21,634 nucleotides of DNA from Bacillota bacterium (lineage in GTDB: Bacteria; Bacillota_C; Negativicutes; JAEYSJ01), in the NCBI GenBank assembly GCA_023434855.1, contig JAEYSJ010000174.1, positions 1-21,634 on the forward strand. Reading direction: 5' to 3'. Made by a program: the position numbers and the translations under genes. Below the pieces are notes generated by a model that made no database searches, had not been told where the DNA came from, and saw nothing but the letters and a program-made list of their open reading frames with translations. Below, one piece after another: positions 13,538 to 21,344 of this stretch. Position 1 is the first letter of the stretch. The number at the start of each line of letters is the position of its first letter.

Positions 13538-14734
13538 ATGATTTTTGCTGAAATCAATTCTGGATATCATAGCTGGGACCAATTCCTAGACATACCGAAA
13601 TCCTTAGAATATCAGCGCAAAATTTGTATCAATTATTTAAGGCAGGCTTTAGATCATCCAAAACAGTCGGGCTGGGTCAATATTTTTGCCCCTTCGGAAA
13701 TTTTTCATGCCATGAACCTATATCCGCTTTTCATGGAAGCCTACACCGCTTCCCTAACCAGTGCAAAATGCGAAAATAATTTTATTGATTATGCAGAACA
13801 ACGCGGTATATCGGAAACCCTTTGCAGTTATCACAAAGCTTTTATTGGAGCAGTAGAATCAAGAGTAATTCCTAGGCCAATGTTTGCAGTCACCACATCC
13901 CTGGCTTGTGACGGAAATAATGGTACTTTTCGTTACCTATCCGGAAAGTATGACATTCCCTATTACATCATAGATATTCCTTATGAGTACAGCCTTGAAG
14001 GTGAGGCTTATGTAGTTGGACAGCTGCGGGAGATGATTGAGCTGGTGCAGGAAGTGACCGATAGAAAGCTGGATGAAGACAAGCTGAAGATAATTATTCA
14101 AAGAGAAAATGAATCACGGCGGTTGATTAGAAAATATTTAACCAGTCTGGCAACAAAATCCTTTTCAAAAAGTCTGGCAATGGACATGCGCATGTTGTAT
14201 ACTTCCCATGTCTTCATGGGTACTGAGAAAGCACTTGCTTTTTATCAGATGTTGGCCACAGAAATTGAAACCTATTCTAAAAGTAAGGCTTTGCGGATTT
14301 TTTGGATTCACTTAATGCCTGACTACCAGCCGATTTTAAAGCAATATTTTTCTTTAAATCCTAATTATCAAGTTTTAGGGAACGAAATTGCCTTCGACTG
14401 TCTTGATGAAATGGATTATGAAGAGCCGCTGTCAGCTTTGGCTAAAAAAATGATTACAAGTATCTATAACGGACCTTACGAGCGGAAAATAAAAGCCATC
14501 CTGGACTTGCTGGAAATTCTTAAACCTGATGCAATAATAGAATTCTGCAATTGGGGCTGTAAACATTCCAGCGGAGGCACAGCCCTTTTGCACAAAGCTT
14601 TTCAGTCAAAAGGAATACCTTCATTAGTTCTAGACGGTGATACAGTTGACAGACGGAATAGCCATGACGAACAGACAAGGGTCAGACTAGAAGCATTTTT
14701 CGAAATGATAAGGCAACAAATCGGGAAGAGATGA
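13538..14734 (+). CDS. 2-hydroxyacyl-CoA dehydratase D-component / double-cubane cluster protein family
   Basis: A 398-residue protein of the HgdB/BcrB/BcrC superfamily, which carries iron-sulfur clusters and performs ATP-driven one-electron reductions. Family segments are SGWVNIFAPSEIFHAMNLYP near the N-terminus, RPMFAVTTSLACDGNNGTFR, YDIPYYIIDIPYE, FCNWGCKHSSGGTALLHKAF and SLVLDGDTVDRRNSHDEQTR with RLEAFFEM near the end. Candidate cluster ligands are cysteines in KCENN, TLCSY, ACDGN and FCNWGC. A single large subunit plus a fused activase resembles double-cubane cluster proteins, whose members reduce small molecules such as acetylene or hydrazine; a true dehydratase would usually need a second, similar subunit. 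The start is the ATG at 13538 by translational coupling to the previous stop; a TTG at 13520 is also in frame but lacks a ribosome site. It lies 4 bases before the activase gene. Confidence 0.88.
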   Translation: MIFAEINSGYHSWDQFLDIPKSLEYQRKICINYLRQALDHPKQSGWVNIFAPSEIFHAMNLYPLFMEAYTASLTSAKCENNFIDYAEQRGISETLCSYHKAFIGAVESRVIPRPMFAVTTSLACDGNNGTFRYLSGKYDIPYYIIDIPYEYSLEGEAYVVGQLREMIELVQEVTDRKLDEDKLKIIIQRENESRRLIRKYLTSLATKSFSKSLAMDMRMLYTSHVFMGTEKALAFYQMLATEIETYSKSKALRIFWIHLMPDYQPILKQYFSLNPNYQVLGNEIAFDCLDEMDYEEPLSALAKKMITSIYNGPYERKIKAILDLLEILKPDAIIEFCNWGCKHSSGGTALLHKAFQSKGIPSLVLDGDTVDRRNSHDEQTRVRLEAFFEMIRQQIGKR

Positions 14735-14738
14735 GATT

Positions 14739-16442
14739 ATGCTGGGTTATATATGTAAATATACTCCTGTCGAAGTGCTGAACGGTTTCGGCGAAACAGT
14801 AATAAAAATAGAACCCACTGCTTTCGGTTCTGCAAAGGTAGATGCATTATTGCACCCTAATCTTTGCGCTTATGCCAAAGCAGTTTTGGAAGAGATTATG
14901 ACTGAAAATACTTTAGAAGGTATCATTCTGGTAAACTGCTGCGATAGCATCAGAAGGTTGTACGATGTGGTGAAGTTCCATTGGAGCGACAAATTTGTTT
15001 ATATGATTGATGTGCCTAGAAAAAATGATTCCTCGGCCGTCCGTCTGTTTGTCAATGAAATTAAAAAACTAATAAGAAGCTATGGAGAATTCTCCGGCAA
15101 GTCCTTTGACAGTAAGTGCTTTAGAGTACCCAAGCCATACTGTGTTATTAGCGATGAAGTTAAAAATAGCAAGGTCAACATCATTTTTATGGGGGCACGA
15201 TGCAAACAATCAATTATCGATATTATCCAAAATGCTGGGGCTGTGGTAGCTTACAACTTTACATGTTCGAGTCAACCGCATGATAAGGTTGATTTTGTTG
15301 CTACCGGAAATGAGGACATAGATTATTTTACTTACGCTCATAGTCTTCTTCAGAGTTATCCTTGCTTCAGAATGGCCGATATAGACAACCGTTTATTGCT
15401 ATTAGAAAAAAATATCAAAAAAATAGATGGTATTATCTATCATACAATTAAATTTTGTGATTTTTACTCCTATGAGTATACTCAGTTGCAGGATCGACTG
15501 AATGTGCCGATTTTAAAAATTGAATCAGATTATACAGAACAATGTGAAAGCCAGATGCGGACAAGGATTGAGGCTTTTACTGAATTATTGACACTACAAA
15601 GACAAGCCACAAACTTTTCCCATTTAGAAAAAAATAAAAATGCGAATTTAGTAAAGAAAAACAAAGAACAGGCATTTTTTGCAGCAGGAATAGACAGCGG
15701 ATCTACCTCCACTAATGTCGCCATTATTGACGATTCAAAAAAAATTATTTCCTTCGCAGTGATTAGAACTGGAGCTAAAACTATCGATAGTGCCAATAAA
15801 GCACTTAACGAAGCTCTTGTTAAAGCAAATCTAACGCGAGAACAAATATTTTCGATTGTAGCCACCGGTTATGGACGGAGCAGTATACCTTTTGCGGATA
15901 AAAGCATTACTGAGATTACCTGCCACGGCAAAGGCGCCCATTATCTCAATGCCCATGTCAGAACAGTCATTGATATTGGTGGACAGGACAGTAAAATTAT
16001 TAGGCTCAACAATAAAGGGGAAGTCATCGATTTTATTATGAACAATAAATGCTCTGCTGGGACGGGCAGGTTCTTTGAAGCAATGGCCAGGACTCTGGAA
16101 ATATCAATTGAAGAGATGGGCCCGGCTTCGCAAAAATGGAAGAAAGAAATCAATATCACCAATATGTGTACCGTCTTTGCTGAATCGGAAGTTATCTCAT
16201 TAATTGCCCAGAATAATGAAAAAGAAGATATCATTTATGGTCTCTGCAATGCTGTAGCACGTAAAACGATTTCCCTGATGGGGAAATTGGGAAATGAAGG
16301 AGGATACATGATGACCGGTGGTGTAGCCAGGAATTTCGGGGTGGTCAGAACGATTGAAAATATGTTAGGGGAAAGGATAATTGTCTACGACAGACCTGAG
16401 ATTGTTGGGGCAATAGGTGCCGCTCTCTTAGGGTTAGAATAA
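14739..16442 (+). CDS. Fused dehydratase-domain / BadF-BcrA-type ATPase activase
   Basis: A 567-residue two-part protein. Residues 1 to about 300 resemble a partial HgdB-type domain (GYICKYTPVEVLNGFGE, VNCCDSIRRLYDVVKFHW, INIIFMGARCKQ-type strand, YNFTCSSQP). From about 312 comes the ASKHA-fold activase: GIDSGSTSTN (phosphate loop, about 315), DIGGQDSK (about 411), NNKCSAGTGRFFEAMA (C438), MCTVFAESEVISL (C477) and MMTGGVARN. C438 and C477 are 39 residues apart, as I recall for the cluster-bridging cysteines of HgdC, supporting an inter-subunit [4Fe-4S] cluster in the dimer. It would hydrolyse ATP to push an electron from the ferredoxin-like protein to the dehydratase-type partner. The fusion itself is a known arrangement among reductases of double-cubane proteins. 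The ATG is 4 bases after the previous stop. Confidence 0.9.
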   Translation: MLGYICKYTPVEVLNGFGETVIKIEPTAFGSAKVDALLHPNLCAYAKAVLEEIMTENTLEGIILVNCCDSIRRLYDVVKFHWSDKFVYMIDVPRKNDSSAVRLFVNEIKKLIRSYGEFSGKSFDSKCFRVPKPYCVISDEVKNSKVNIIFMGARCKQSIIDIIQNAGAVVAYNFTCSSQPHDKVDFVATGNEDIDYFTYAHSLLQSYPCFRMADIDNRLLLLEKNIKKIDGIIYHTIKFCDFYSYEYTQLQDRLNVPILKIESDYTEQCESQMRTRIEAFTELLTLQRQATNFSHLEKNKNANLVKKNKEQAFFAAGIDSGSTSTNVAIIDDSKKIISFAVIRTGAKTIDSANKALNEALVKANLTREQIFSIVATGYGRSSIPFADKSITEITCHGKGAHYLNAHVRTVIDIGGQDSKIIRLNNKGEVIDFIMNNKCSAGTGRFFEAMARTLEISIEEMGPASQKWKKEINITNMCTVFAESEVISLIAQNNEKEDIIYGLCNAVARKTISLMGKLGNEGGYMMTGGVARNFGVVRTIENMLGERIIVYDRPEIVGAIGAALLGLE

Positions 16443-16468
16443 GTTTGTCGATTTTTGCTATTACTTTA

Positions 16469-16527
16469 CCCCTGACTGTCACTTCGCTGGTACTACCCCT
16501 ATTACGGGTAATTTAACATATCAGGGG
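16469..16527. other. Spaced inverted repeat between the activase and split-barrel genes
   Basis: CCCCTGA (16469-16475) is mirrored by TCAGGGG (16521-16527), with an inner TACCC/GGGTA hairpin at 16494-16510 and a further CAGGGGA at 16541. There is no T-run. It could be an operator array or a weak fold; function unknown. Confidence 0.3.
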
Positions 16528-16574
16528 AGTTAACTGCAAACAGGGGATAAGTATTTTATTGAGGGGGATTCTTT

Positions 16575-17054
16575 ATGAATACTGTGAAACCATTAGATTT
16601 TGATGAATTGAGTAAAGAAAAACTTAGGAGTCTAGAGAATGTTAAAGAAATAGTTCTTTCAACGTCTGCAAGGGATAGAGTTACATCTAGGGTAGTTTCA
16701 TGTTCTTGTCAGGGAAATAAAGTTTATTTCCTTTCATGGGATCATCATACAAAATGCATTCAAATTTTAGAAAATCCTCGTGTTGCTTTTTGTCATGAAA
16801 CTTTGCAAATTGAAGGGATAGCAAGTATTAAAGGAAATGCCTTAGCTCCAGAAAACTCTGTTTACGCAGAGAAATATAAGCAAAAACAGGCGCGCATATT
16901 CGATATTTTTACAAAATTCGAGGGAATGGCAATAATTGAAGTAACCATAACGTCGATAACCTCATATCCAATAGATGAACATGAAGACTATTATTTAGAT
17001 CATATTGATTTTGATAAGAAAGTTGCTTTTAGAACCTATATGAAAAAAGAGTAA
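16575..17054 (+). CDS. Pyridoxamine 5'-phosphate oxidase family (FMN split-barrel) protein
   Basis: A 159-residue cytoplasmic protein with the split-barrel pattern of flavin-binding PNPOx-like proteins. IVLSTSARDRVTSRVVSCSC gives the first strands and an FMN-phosphate arginine. NKVYFLSWDHHTKCIQILEN then PRVAFCHE and IEGIASIKGNA follow the family order of strand, helix, strand and the GxA turn. The C-terminal part ends with a short helix and beta-strand. GAGGGGGA 7 bases before the ATG marks the start. The substrate is unknown; many relatives reduce small quinone-like or nitro compounds. It is separated by 132 bp from the activase gene and may be a separate transcription unit. Confidence 0.75.
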   Translation: MNTVKPLDFDELSKEKLRSLENVKEIVLSTSARDRVTSRVVSCSCQGNKVYFLSWDHHTKCIQILENPRVAFCHETLQIEGIASIKGNALAPENSVYAEKYKQKQARIFDIFTKFEGMAIIEVTITSITSYPIDEHEDYYLDHIDFDKKVAFRTYMKKE

Positions 17055-17292
17055 GAAGTATATGATAGAAAAATATTTTATTAGAGAATGTACGATATAC
17101 CCAAGTTCCTATTACCTGTAAAATCCAGTCAATGATGCCAATGGCTCACCTACGAAAGATATGAACGCGGCTCCCAAGCAGGGTGGCCCCCAGGAAACTT
17201 TTCCAGGTAGCAAACAGAAGGAAAAACCTCTGTTATTTGTCAATTATAGGAAGGAGTATGTAAAATTATATAGAAGGTCTTAAGTAAGAATG

Positions 17293-17383
17293 GGGGCGAA
17301 TTCTCAAATTGGCGAATGAAGGAAAACTTTCTCTGGAAGATCCGGTTCGCAACCTTGTACCCGAGATATGGTTTGAGAATCCA
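17293..17383 (+). pseudogene. Fragment of a beta-lactamase-superfamily serine hydrolase gene
   Basis: The plus-strand frame after a TAA (17285-17287) reads LKLANEGKLSLEDPVRNLVP then EIWFENP, the characteristic segment following the catalytic S-x-x-K helix in class C beta-lactamase-like hydrolases. It is cut off right where the oppositely oriented transposase fragment begins. No other part of such a gene is visible. The 230 bp before it (17055-17284) shows nothing recognisable beyond a 40-codon ORF without a ribosome site. Confidence 0.5.
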
Positions 17384-17475
17384 TGTTGCGGCTTCAACGA
17401 GGTAATATTTCAGATAGCGGTTGCCTGAATTAAAACGAGTCTGAACAGCCTTAAAGTCTCCAGATTGATTTTTCT
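17380..17475 (-). mobile_element. Remnant of an IS110/IS1111-type transposase
   Basis: Minus-strand translation gives QSGDFKAVQTRFNSGNRYLK then YYLVEAA, close to the conserved C-terminal block of IS110-family transposases (SGDF...T...GNRYLRYYLVEAA). Only about 30 codons remain; the expected downstream tyrosine/lysine-rich segment is replaced by the serine hydrolase fragment. No terminal repeats were identified. Confidence 0.55.
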
Positions 17476-17504
17476 TTTTTAAAAACTTAAAAGGGGGCGC
17501 TTTC

Positions 17505-18290
17505 GTGACTGATTGGAACCCAAACTTATATTTGAAGTTTGAAAAAGAACGTACACAACCCGTTAAAGATTTAATTTCAAGAATCGAGAAGGATAGACCT
17601 GCACGCATTATCGATATTGGATGTGGTCCTGGAAATAGTACAAGAGAACTTAAAAACAAATGGTCAAAAGCTGAGATTATTGGTCTCGACTGTTCGTCTA
17701 ATATGATAAATAAGGCCAAGGAACATTTGCCGGAGTTAAAATGGGTAATATCAGATGCCAGTGCAGATTTATCACATCTAGGAAAATTTGATATTGTTTT
17801 TTCGAATGCGGCAATTCAATGGATTCCAGACCATGAACAATTAATCCCAAAACTTTTTTCCATGTTGAATGAAACTGGAATACTTGCGATACAAATTCCT
17901 AATGTTACTGATATGGGTATCAACAAAGCTCTTGAAAAAACACTGGAAGATAAAAAGTGGAATACCTATTTTAATTCAACTCAATCTGAAGTATTCTATA
18001 ATTCACCGCAATTTTATTATGACATTCTAGGTAAGTTAACATCGGAAATTGATTTATGGGAAACAAATTATTACCACGTTATGGGAAATCATTATAGTAT
18101 AATTGATTGGTATAAATCGACAGGGATGAGACCTTACCTTGATAAATTACCAAACGAAGTTCTTAGATGTGAATTTATAAATGATATATTAAAATTTACT
18201 GAGAAAGAATACAATTATCAAATAGATGGTAATGTGCTATTTCGTTTTAGAAGAATATTTTTTATTGCTTACAATATTAAGAATAGCTAG
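17505..18290 (+). CDS. Trans-aconitate 2-methyltransferase-like SAM-dependent methyltransferase
   Basis: A 261-residue class I methyltransferase, close in length to E. coli Tam. It begins DWNPNLYLKFEKERTQPVKD, the Tam-type opening. SAM-binding motif I is IIDIGCGPGNST (about 35-46), followed by GLDCSSNMINKAK and SDASADL. FSNAAIQWIPDHEQLIPKLF and LNETGILAIQIPNV are the blocks typical of Tam. Methylation of trans-aconitate or a related acid in the cytoplasm is the likely role, though close paralogues differ in substrate. The start is a GTG, with AAAGGGGG about 9 bases upstream. The gene is AT-rich and follows a scar of broken genes, consistent with acquisition. Confidence 0.82.
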   Translation: MTDWNPNLYLKFEKERTQPVKDLISRIEKDRPARIIDIGCGPGNSTRELKNKWSKAEIIGLDCSSNMINKAKEHLPELKWVISDASADLSHLGKFDIVFSNAAIQWIPDHEQLIPKLFSMLNETGILAIQIPNVTDMGINKALEKTLEDKKWNTYFNSTQSEVFYNSPQFYYDILGKLTSEIDLWETNYYHVMGNHYSIIDWYKSTGMRPYLDKLPNEVLRCEFINDILKFTEKEYNYQIDGNVLFRFRRIFFIAYNIKNS

Positions 18291-18313
18291 GCTAGAACCC
18301 CAAAAAACATTTT

Positions 18314-18346
18314 AAACTCTTCGAGACATCGAAGGGTTTCTTTTTA
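18314..18346 (+). terminator. Intrinsic terminator of the methyltransferase gene
   Basis: An 11-bp stem with one G-T pair (AAACTCTTCGA 18314-18324 with TCGAAGGGTTT 18329-18339) and a GACA loop is followed by CTTTTTATT. It starts 23 bases after the stop codon. Confidence 0.8.
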
Positions 18347-18423
18347 TTCAAAACAGGAATGGGCCTGTGGCTGGCAATTATGGATGAAAGGGGTTCGTAT
18401 CCTTGATAAGTTCATGTTAATAC

Positions 18424-18463
18424 TTTTTCGGTGTCATAAATTATCACTATTGACACCGAAAAA
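18424..18463. promoter_or_regulatory. Res-like dyad upstream of the serine recombinase
   Basis: Perfect 13-base arms TTTTTCGGTGTCA (18424-18436) and TGACACCGAAAAA (18451-18463) are separated by 14 bp. The inner part (18430-18457) is a 28-bp dyad with TGTC/GACA ends, an AT-rich middle and a central AT. These features match subsite I of Tn3-family res sites as I recall them. It overlaps the -35 box of the recombinase promoter. Confidence 0.6.
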
Positions 18464-18478
18464 ATTTTCCAGTATAAT
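18450..18478 (+). promoter_or_regulatory. Promoter of the serine recombinase gene
   Basis: Consensus TTGACA (18450-18455), a 17-bp spacer and TATAAT (18473-18478), 53 bp before the start codon. The overlapping dyad suggests autoregulation by the recombinase. Confidence 0.85.
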
Positions 18479-18531
18479 CAGGACATAGAACGGTATCAAA
18501 ACATATAGTCATAACCATGGAGGAAATTGTA

Positions 18532-19101
18532 ATGATTTATGGGTATGCAAGGGTTAGCACACGGAAACAATTGGATAATGGTAATTCATTAGAAGAACAA
18601 GTTAATCAATTGGAACAAGAAGGATGCAAAGTTATTATTCAAGAACAATATACAGGAACTACTAATAGACCGCAGTTTGAACAGTTAATTAATGATTTGA
18701 AACAAGGAGATAAATTAGTTGTCACCAAACTTGATAGGTTTGCCAGGAATGTGACAGAGTGTATAGATGTTATTCGTAAGCTATTTGAAAAAAGCGTAAA
18801 GGTACATGTGCTTAATGTTGGATTACTAGAGAAAACATCGATGGGCAACTTCTTCTTAACCACTTTGTTAGCTGTTGCTGAATTAGAGCGTAATATGATT
18901 ATAGAACGGACACAAGCAGGTAAAGAGATTGCCAGAACTAAGGACGGATTTAAGGACGGTAGACCTGCGAAGTATACACAAGGTCAATTAGATCATGCTA
19001 TGGAGCTGCTAAAGACACACTCGTACACTGAGGTTGAACGTATGACAACAATAAGTAAGTCAACATTGATAAGACAAAAGAGACAACAGCAGCAAGCATA
19101 A
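18532..19101 (+). CDS. Small serine recombinase (resolvase/invertase family)
   Basis: A 189-residue site-specific recombinase. YGYARVSTRKQ at the N-terminus contains the catalytic Ser9 and Arg7. KLDRFARNVTE, LLAVAELERNMIIERTQAG and the DGRPAKYT hinge follow in the standard order. The last 45 residues are a helix-turn-helix (YTEVERMTTISKSTLIRQKR) that binds the crossover site. Length is normal for resolvases and invertases. GGAGG 8 bases before the ATG at 18532 fixes the start. There is no transposase or invertible cassette next to it, but a res-like dyad lies directly upstream, so it may be a leftover of a transposon or a chromosomal or plasmid-multimer resolution system. The gene is clearly AT-rich. 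Confidence 0.92.
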   Translation: MIYGYARVSTRKQLDNGNSLEEQVNQLEQEGCKVIIQEQYTGTTNRPQFEQLINDLKQGDKLVVTKLDRFARNVTECIDVIRKLFEKSVKVHVLNVGLLEKTSMGNFFLTTLLAVAELERNMIIERTQAGKEIARTKDGFKDGRPAKYTQGQLDHAMELLKTHSYTEVERMTTISKSTLIRQKRQQQQA

Positions 19102-19112
19102 GAACAGCATGA

Positions 19113-19143
19113 GAACCAGGGGAAAACACCCTGGTTCTTTTTT
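19113..19143 (+). terminator. Intrinsic terminator of the recombinase gene
   Basis: A perfect stem GAACCAGGG (19113-19121) / CCCTGGTTC (19129-19137), a 7-base loop and TTTTTT. It starts 12 bases after the stop. The following 240 bp to 19382 shows no supportable feature. Confidence 0.9.
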
Positions 19144-19382
19144 CTGCGTACAGGAGTCGAAGGAGGGGTTACTAGATAGATGCCGGTGATCTTTTTAGGT
19201 ATCATTCATGCACATATCATGCTCCTGAATGATGTAGAAATCGAAAGCTTTTTGCATTTTTCGCCATTTATTGATGCATGATAATAATAATTCCTACAAG
19301 AGACTACACAAAAACCGGAAGACTGTATGGATTCTATGCAAAAATGAAACAATAAAACGAGTATTTTGATTGGGGGGTATTT

Positions 19383-19706
19383 ATGGTCGACTCTAAGGTG
19401 AAAGAAGCTTTTGATATGATGTGGGGAAGTTTTCCCTTTCCTGTTCGGCTTATACATAAGAATAAGACGGTACTGGCGGTGAATGAAGCCGCCTACGACA
19501 AAGGGTTTAGACCAGGTGTCCCCTGCTTCGAGGTTGGCACACCTGAGCAACATAAAGGGTGTAAAGCTCCCGAAGCGCTAGCTTCCGGTCAAGCGATTTA
19601 AGCAATCAATGCCGAAAAAGATACCATTAGATACTGGCTTCCTGTCAAAGGCTATGAAGAAATTTACGTTCATTTTCCTCTTAAATTAAGTGTTATTCTT
19701 AGTTAA
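19383..19706 (+). pseudogene. Small unidentified gene split by an in-frame TAA
   Basis: From the ATG at 19383 the frame runs 72 codons to a TAA at 19599-19601, then continues in the same frame for 34 sense codons to a TAA at 19704-19706. The reading across the stop is coherent: EALASGQAI-stop-AINAEKDTIRYWLPVKGYEE, ending with a YVHF strand-like segment. The N-terminal part (WGSFPFPVRLIHKNKTVLAV, then NEAAYDKGF) looks like a small PAS-like sensor start. FRPGVPCFEVGTPEQHKGCK has a C...H..GC pattern that could hold a metal or heme (inference). I do not recognise the family. It may be a recent nonsense mutation or a short truncated protein. A G-run (GGGGGG) 5 bases upstream is the only ribosome-site candidate. 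Confidence 0.55.
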
Positions 19707-19778
19707 TGATACTATTTGTTAACTACAGCATAATGATTAACTTTTGGGAAAATGCTCCGAGTAAAAGGAGGATGTACT

Positions 19779-21179
19779 ATGTTAATGAGTTATCTTACGA
19801 TGAAATTGACGGACCCGATGATGGATGAAGCCCTAATTAAGATGATGACGGAGGACTACCCCGATAATCCGTTTGTCATGGCAACTATAGCGGAAAAACT
19901 CACCCCCCGAGCCATCGTAGAGGCTTGCATGCGGGCCGAATCAGGAAAAGAATTAAAACGCCCGATGGGCAGTCCATTGGCTCTTTCTCCTTGGGAGAAA
20001 ATTTTGTTAACACCCAAACAACTATTTGAGCTGCCAACTCCAAATCTAAATGATATTAAGACGGAGACAGTTATAGGTCCTATAGCCAAACGGCCTCTTA
20101 AATTAGCCATTCCAATCATGATTACCGGAATGTCATATGGGGGTTCATTAAGTCTCCAGATGAAAACTGCTCTCGCCAAAGGTGCCGCAATGGCAGGCAC
20201 TTCGACAAATACCGGCGAATCCGCTGTTACTGACGAAGAACGAGATGCAGCGAAATACCTTATTGGTCAATATAACCGTGGCGGCTGGCTTACGGGCCCC
20301 GAACAATTAGCAAGATTAGACGCTATTGAAATTCAGCTTGGGCAAGGAGCTTGGGGGGGCGCCGTTGAGTCGACAAAGAAGTCTGAGAATTTAGGCGAGC
20401 ACTTAAAGATGGCGTGGCATCTTAGTCCAGACCAAGATACAATTCGCTATTCCCGCATGCCTAACGTAAATAGTGCCCAGGATATTATCAAGTTAGTTAA
20501 CGGGTTAAAAGAACAGTACGATGTTCCCGTAGGGGTAAAAATAGCGGGAACCGATGTTCTTGAATATGAACTTGCCGTAATTGCCCGCACAAAGGCCGAC
20601 TTCATTGTCATAGACGGCTCAGAAGGCGGAACTGCGGTTGCGCCTCCAACTATGGAGGACGATGTTGGACTTCCCACATTTCATTCGCTAATTCGTACTA
20701 TCCGATGGTTAAAGTCCAAAGACCTTCGCAATCGTTTTAGTCTTATCATTGCCGGCGGGCTTAAAACACCCGGTCATTTCCTTAAAGGACTTGCATTAGG
20801 TGCGGATGCTGTTTATATAGGTTCTATTGCAATTGTCGCCGCAATGCAAAGTCAAATGACGAAAGTATTACCGCAAGCGCCTGCCACCCAACTAGCAGTT
20901 TACCAAGGTAAAATGAATGATAAACTCGACATTGATCTAGCAGCTCAGCATTTATCCAATTTTCTTCAATCATGCATAGCTGAAATGAAGATGGCGGCTC
21001 AAGCACTAGGCAAAACTTCTTTTAAAGAGTTTTCCAAAGAGGATTTAGTTGCCCTTGACAAAGATTTAGCTGAATTCGCGCAGATTCGCTATGCGGGAAC
21101 GCCCCGGAATGAAGAAAATGAATCAACGAATGACCAAAGCCGGACCGAATCTCGGGAAGAATTATGTCGACTGCAATAA
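19779..21179 (+). CDS. FMN-binding glutamate synthase family protein
   Basis: A 466-residue TIM-barrel flavoprotein related to the synthase domain of glutamate synthase. It shows PIMITGMSYGGSLS, AGTSTNTGESAVTDEER (FMN and substrate loop), GQGAWGGAVE, VGVKIAGTDV, FIVIDGSEGGTAVAPP and IIAGGLKTPGHFLKGLALGA with DAVYIGS (phosphate grip). In true GOGAT the segment after this carries three cysteines for a [3Fe-4S] cluster. Here the corresponding stretch (MTKVLPQAPATQLAVYQGKM) has none, and there is no glutaminase domain, so it is not a full glutamate synthase. It belongs to the cysteine-less stand-alone subgroup with unknown or methylamine-glutamate-type chemistry. The start at 19779 is set by AAAGGAGG 7 bases upstream; an in-frame ATG at 19752 lacks this. 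The last 15 residues are a charged tail. Confidence 0.85.
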   Translation: MLMSYLTMKLTDPMMDEALIKMMTEDYPDNPFVMATIAEKLTPRAIVEACMRAESGKELKRPMGSPLALSPWEKILLTPKQLFELPTPNLNDIKTETVIGPIAKRPLKLAIPIMITGMSYGGSLSLQMKTALAKGAAMAGTSTNTGESAVTDEERDAAKYLIGQYNRGGWLTGPEQLARLDAIEIQLGQGAWGGAVESTKKSENLGEHLKMAWHLSPDQDTIRYSRMPNVNSAQDIIKLVNGLKEQYDVPVGVKIAGTDVLEYELAVIARTKADFIVIDGSEGGTAVAPPTMEDDVGLPTFHSLIRTIRWLKSKDLRNRFSLIIAGGLKTPGHFLKGLALGADAVYIGSIAIVAAMQSQMTKVLPQAPATQLAVYQGKMNDKLDIDLAAQHLSNFLQSCIAEMKMAAQALGKTSFKEFSKEDLVALDKDLAEFAQIRYAGTPRNEENESTNDQSRTESREELCRLQ

Positions 21180-21279
21180 ATAAGTTACCCAGTTGATTAA
21201 GCCATAAAATTATTAAAAAATCCTTATTCTTGGATAAGATTTAGTAAGCGTCAATTACCAGCATTTTTATTTTTTTCGC

Positions 21280-21344
21280 ACCATAATTTAACCCCTCTAT
21301 TGAAAGGTTATTAATACCTTACAATAGAGGGGTTAAATTATGGT
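21280..21344. repeat. 65-bp near-perfect palindrome
   Basis: Perfect 23-base arms (21280-21302 and 21322-21344; the arm begins ACCATAATTTAACCCC) enclose a second hairpin AAGGT (21304-21308) / ACCTT (21316-21320). No T-run follows on either strand in the right place, so a plain terminator is unlikely. It may be a mobile miniature element, a protein-binding palindrome or a processed RNA hairpin. The rest of 21180-21504 shows nothing else recognisable. Confidence 0.6.

Noticed and set aside
17161..17283. 40-codon ORF (starting MNAAPKQGG) after the split-barrel gene
   Set aside because: No ribosome site and no recognisable features, in a region of gene fragments.
17240..17719. Minus-strand ORF of 159 codons overlapping the methyltransferase start
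   Set aside because: It is a chance fusion of antisense methyltransferase sequence with the genuine IS110-type fragment; only the short transposase segment was kept.
21218..21241. AATCCTTAT / ATAAGATT hairpin after the glutamate-synthase-like gene
   Set aside because: The stem is AT-rich with a bulge and no T-run follows, so it was not called a terminator.
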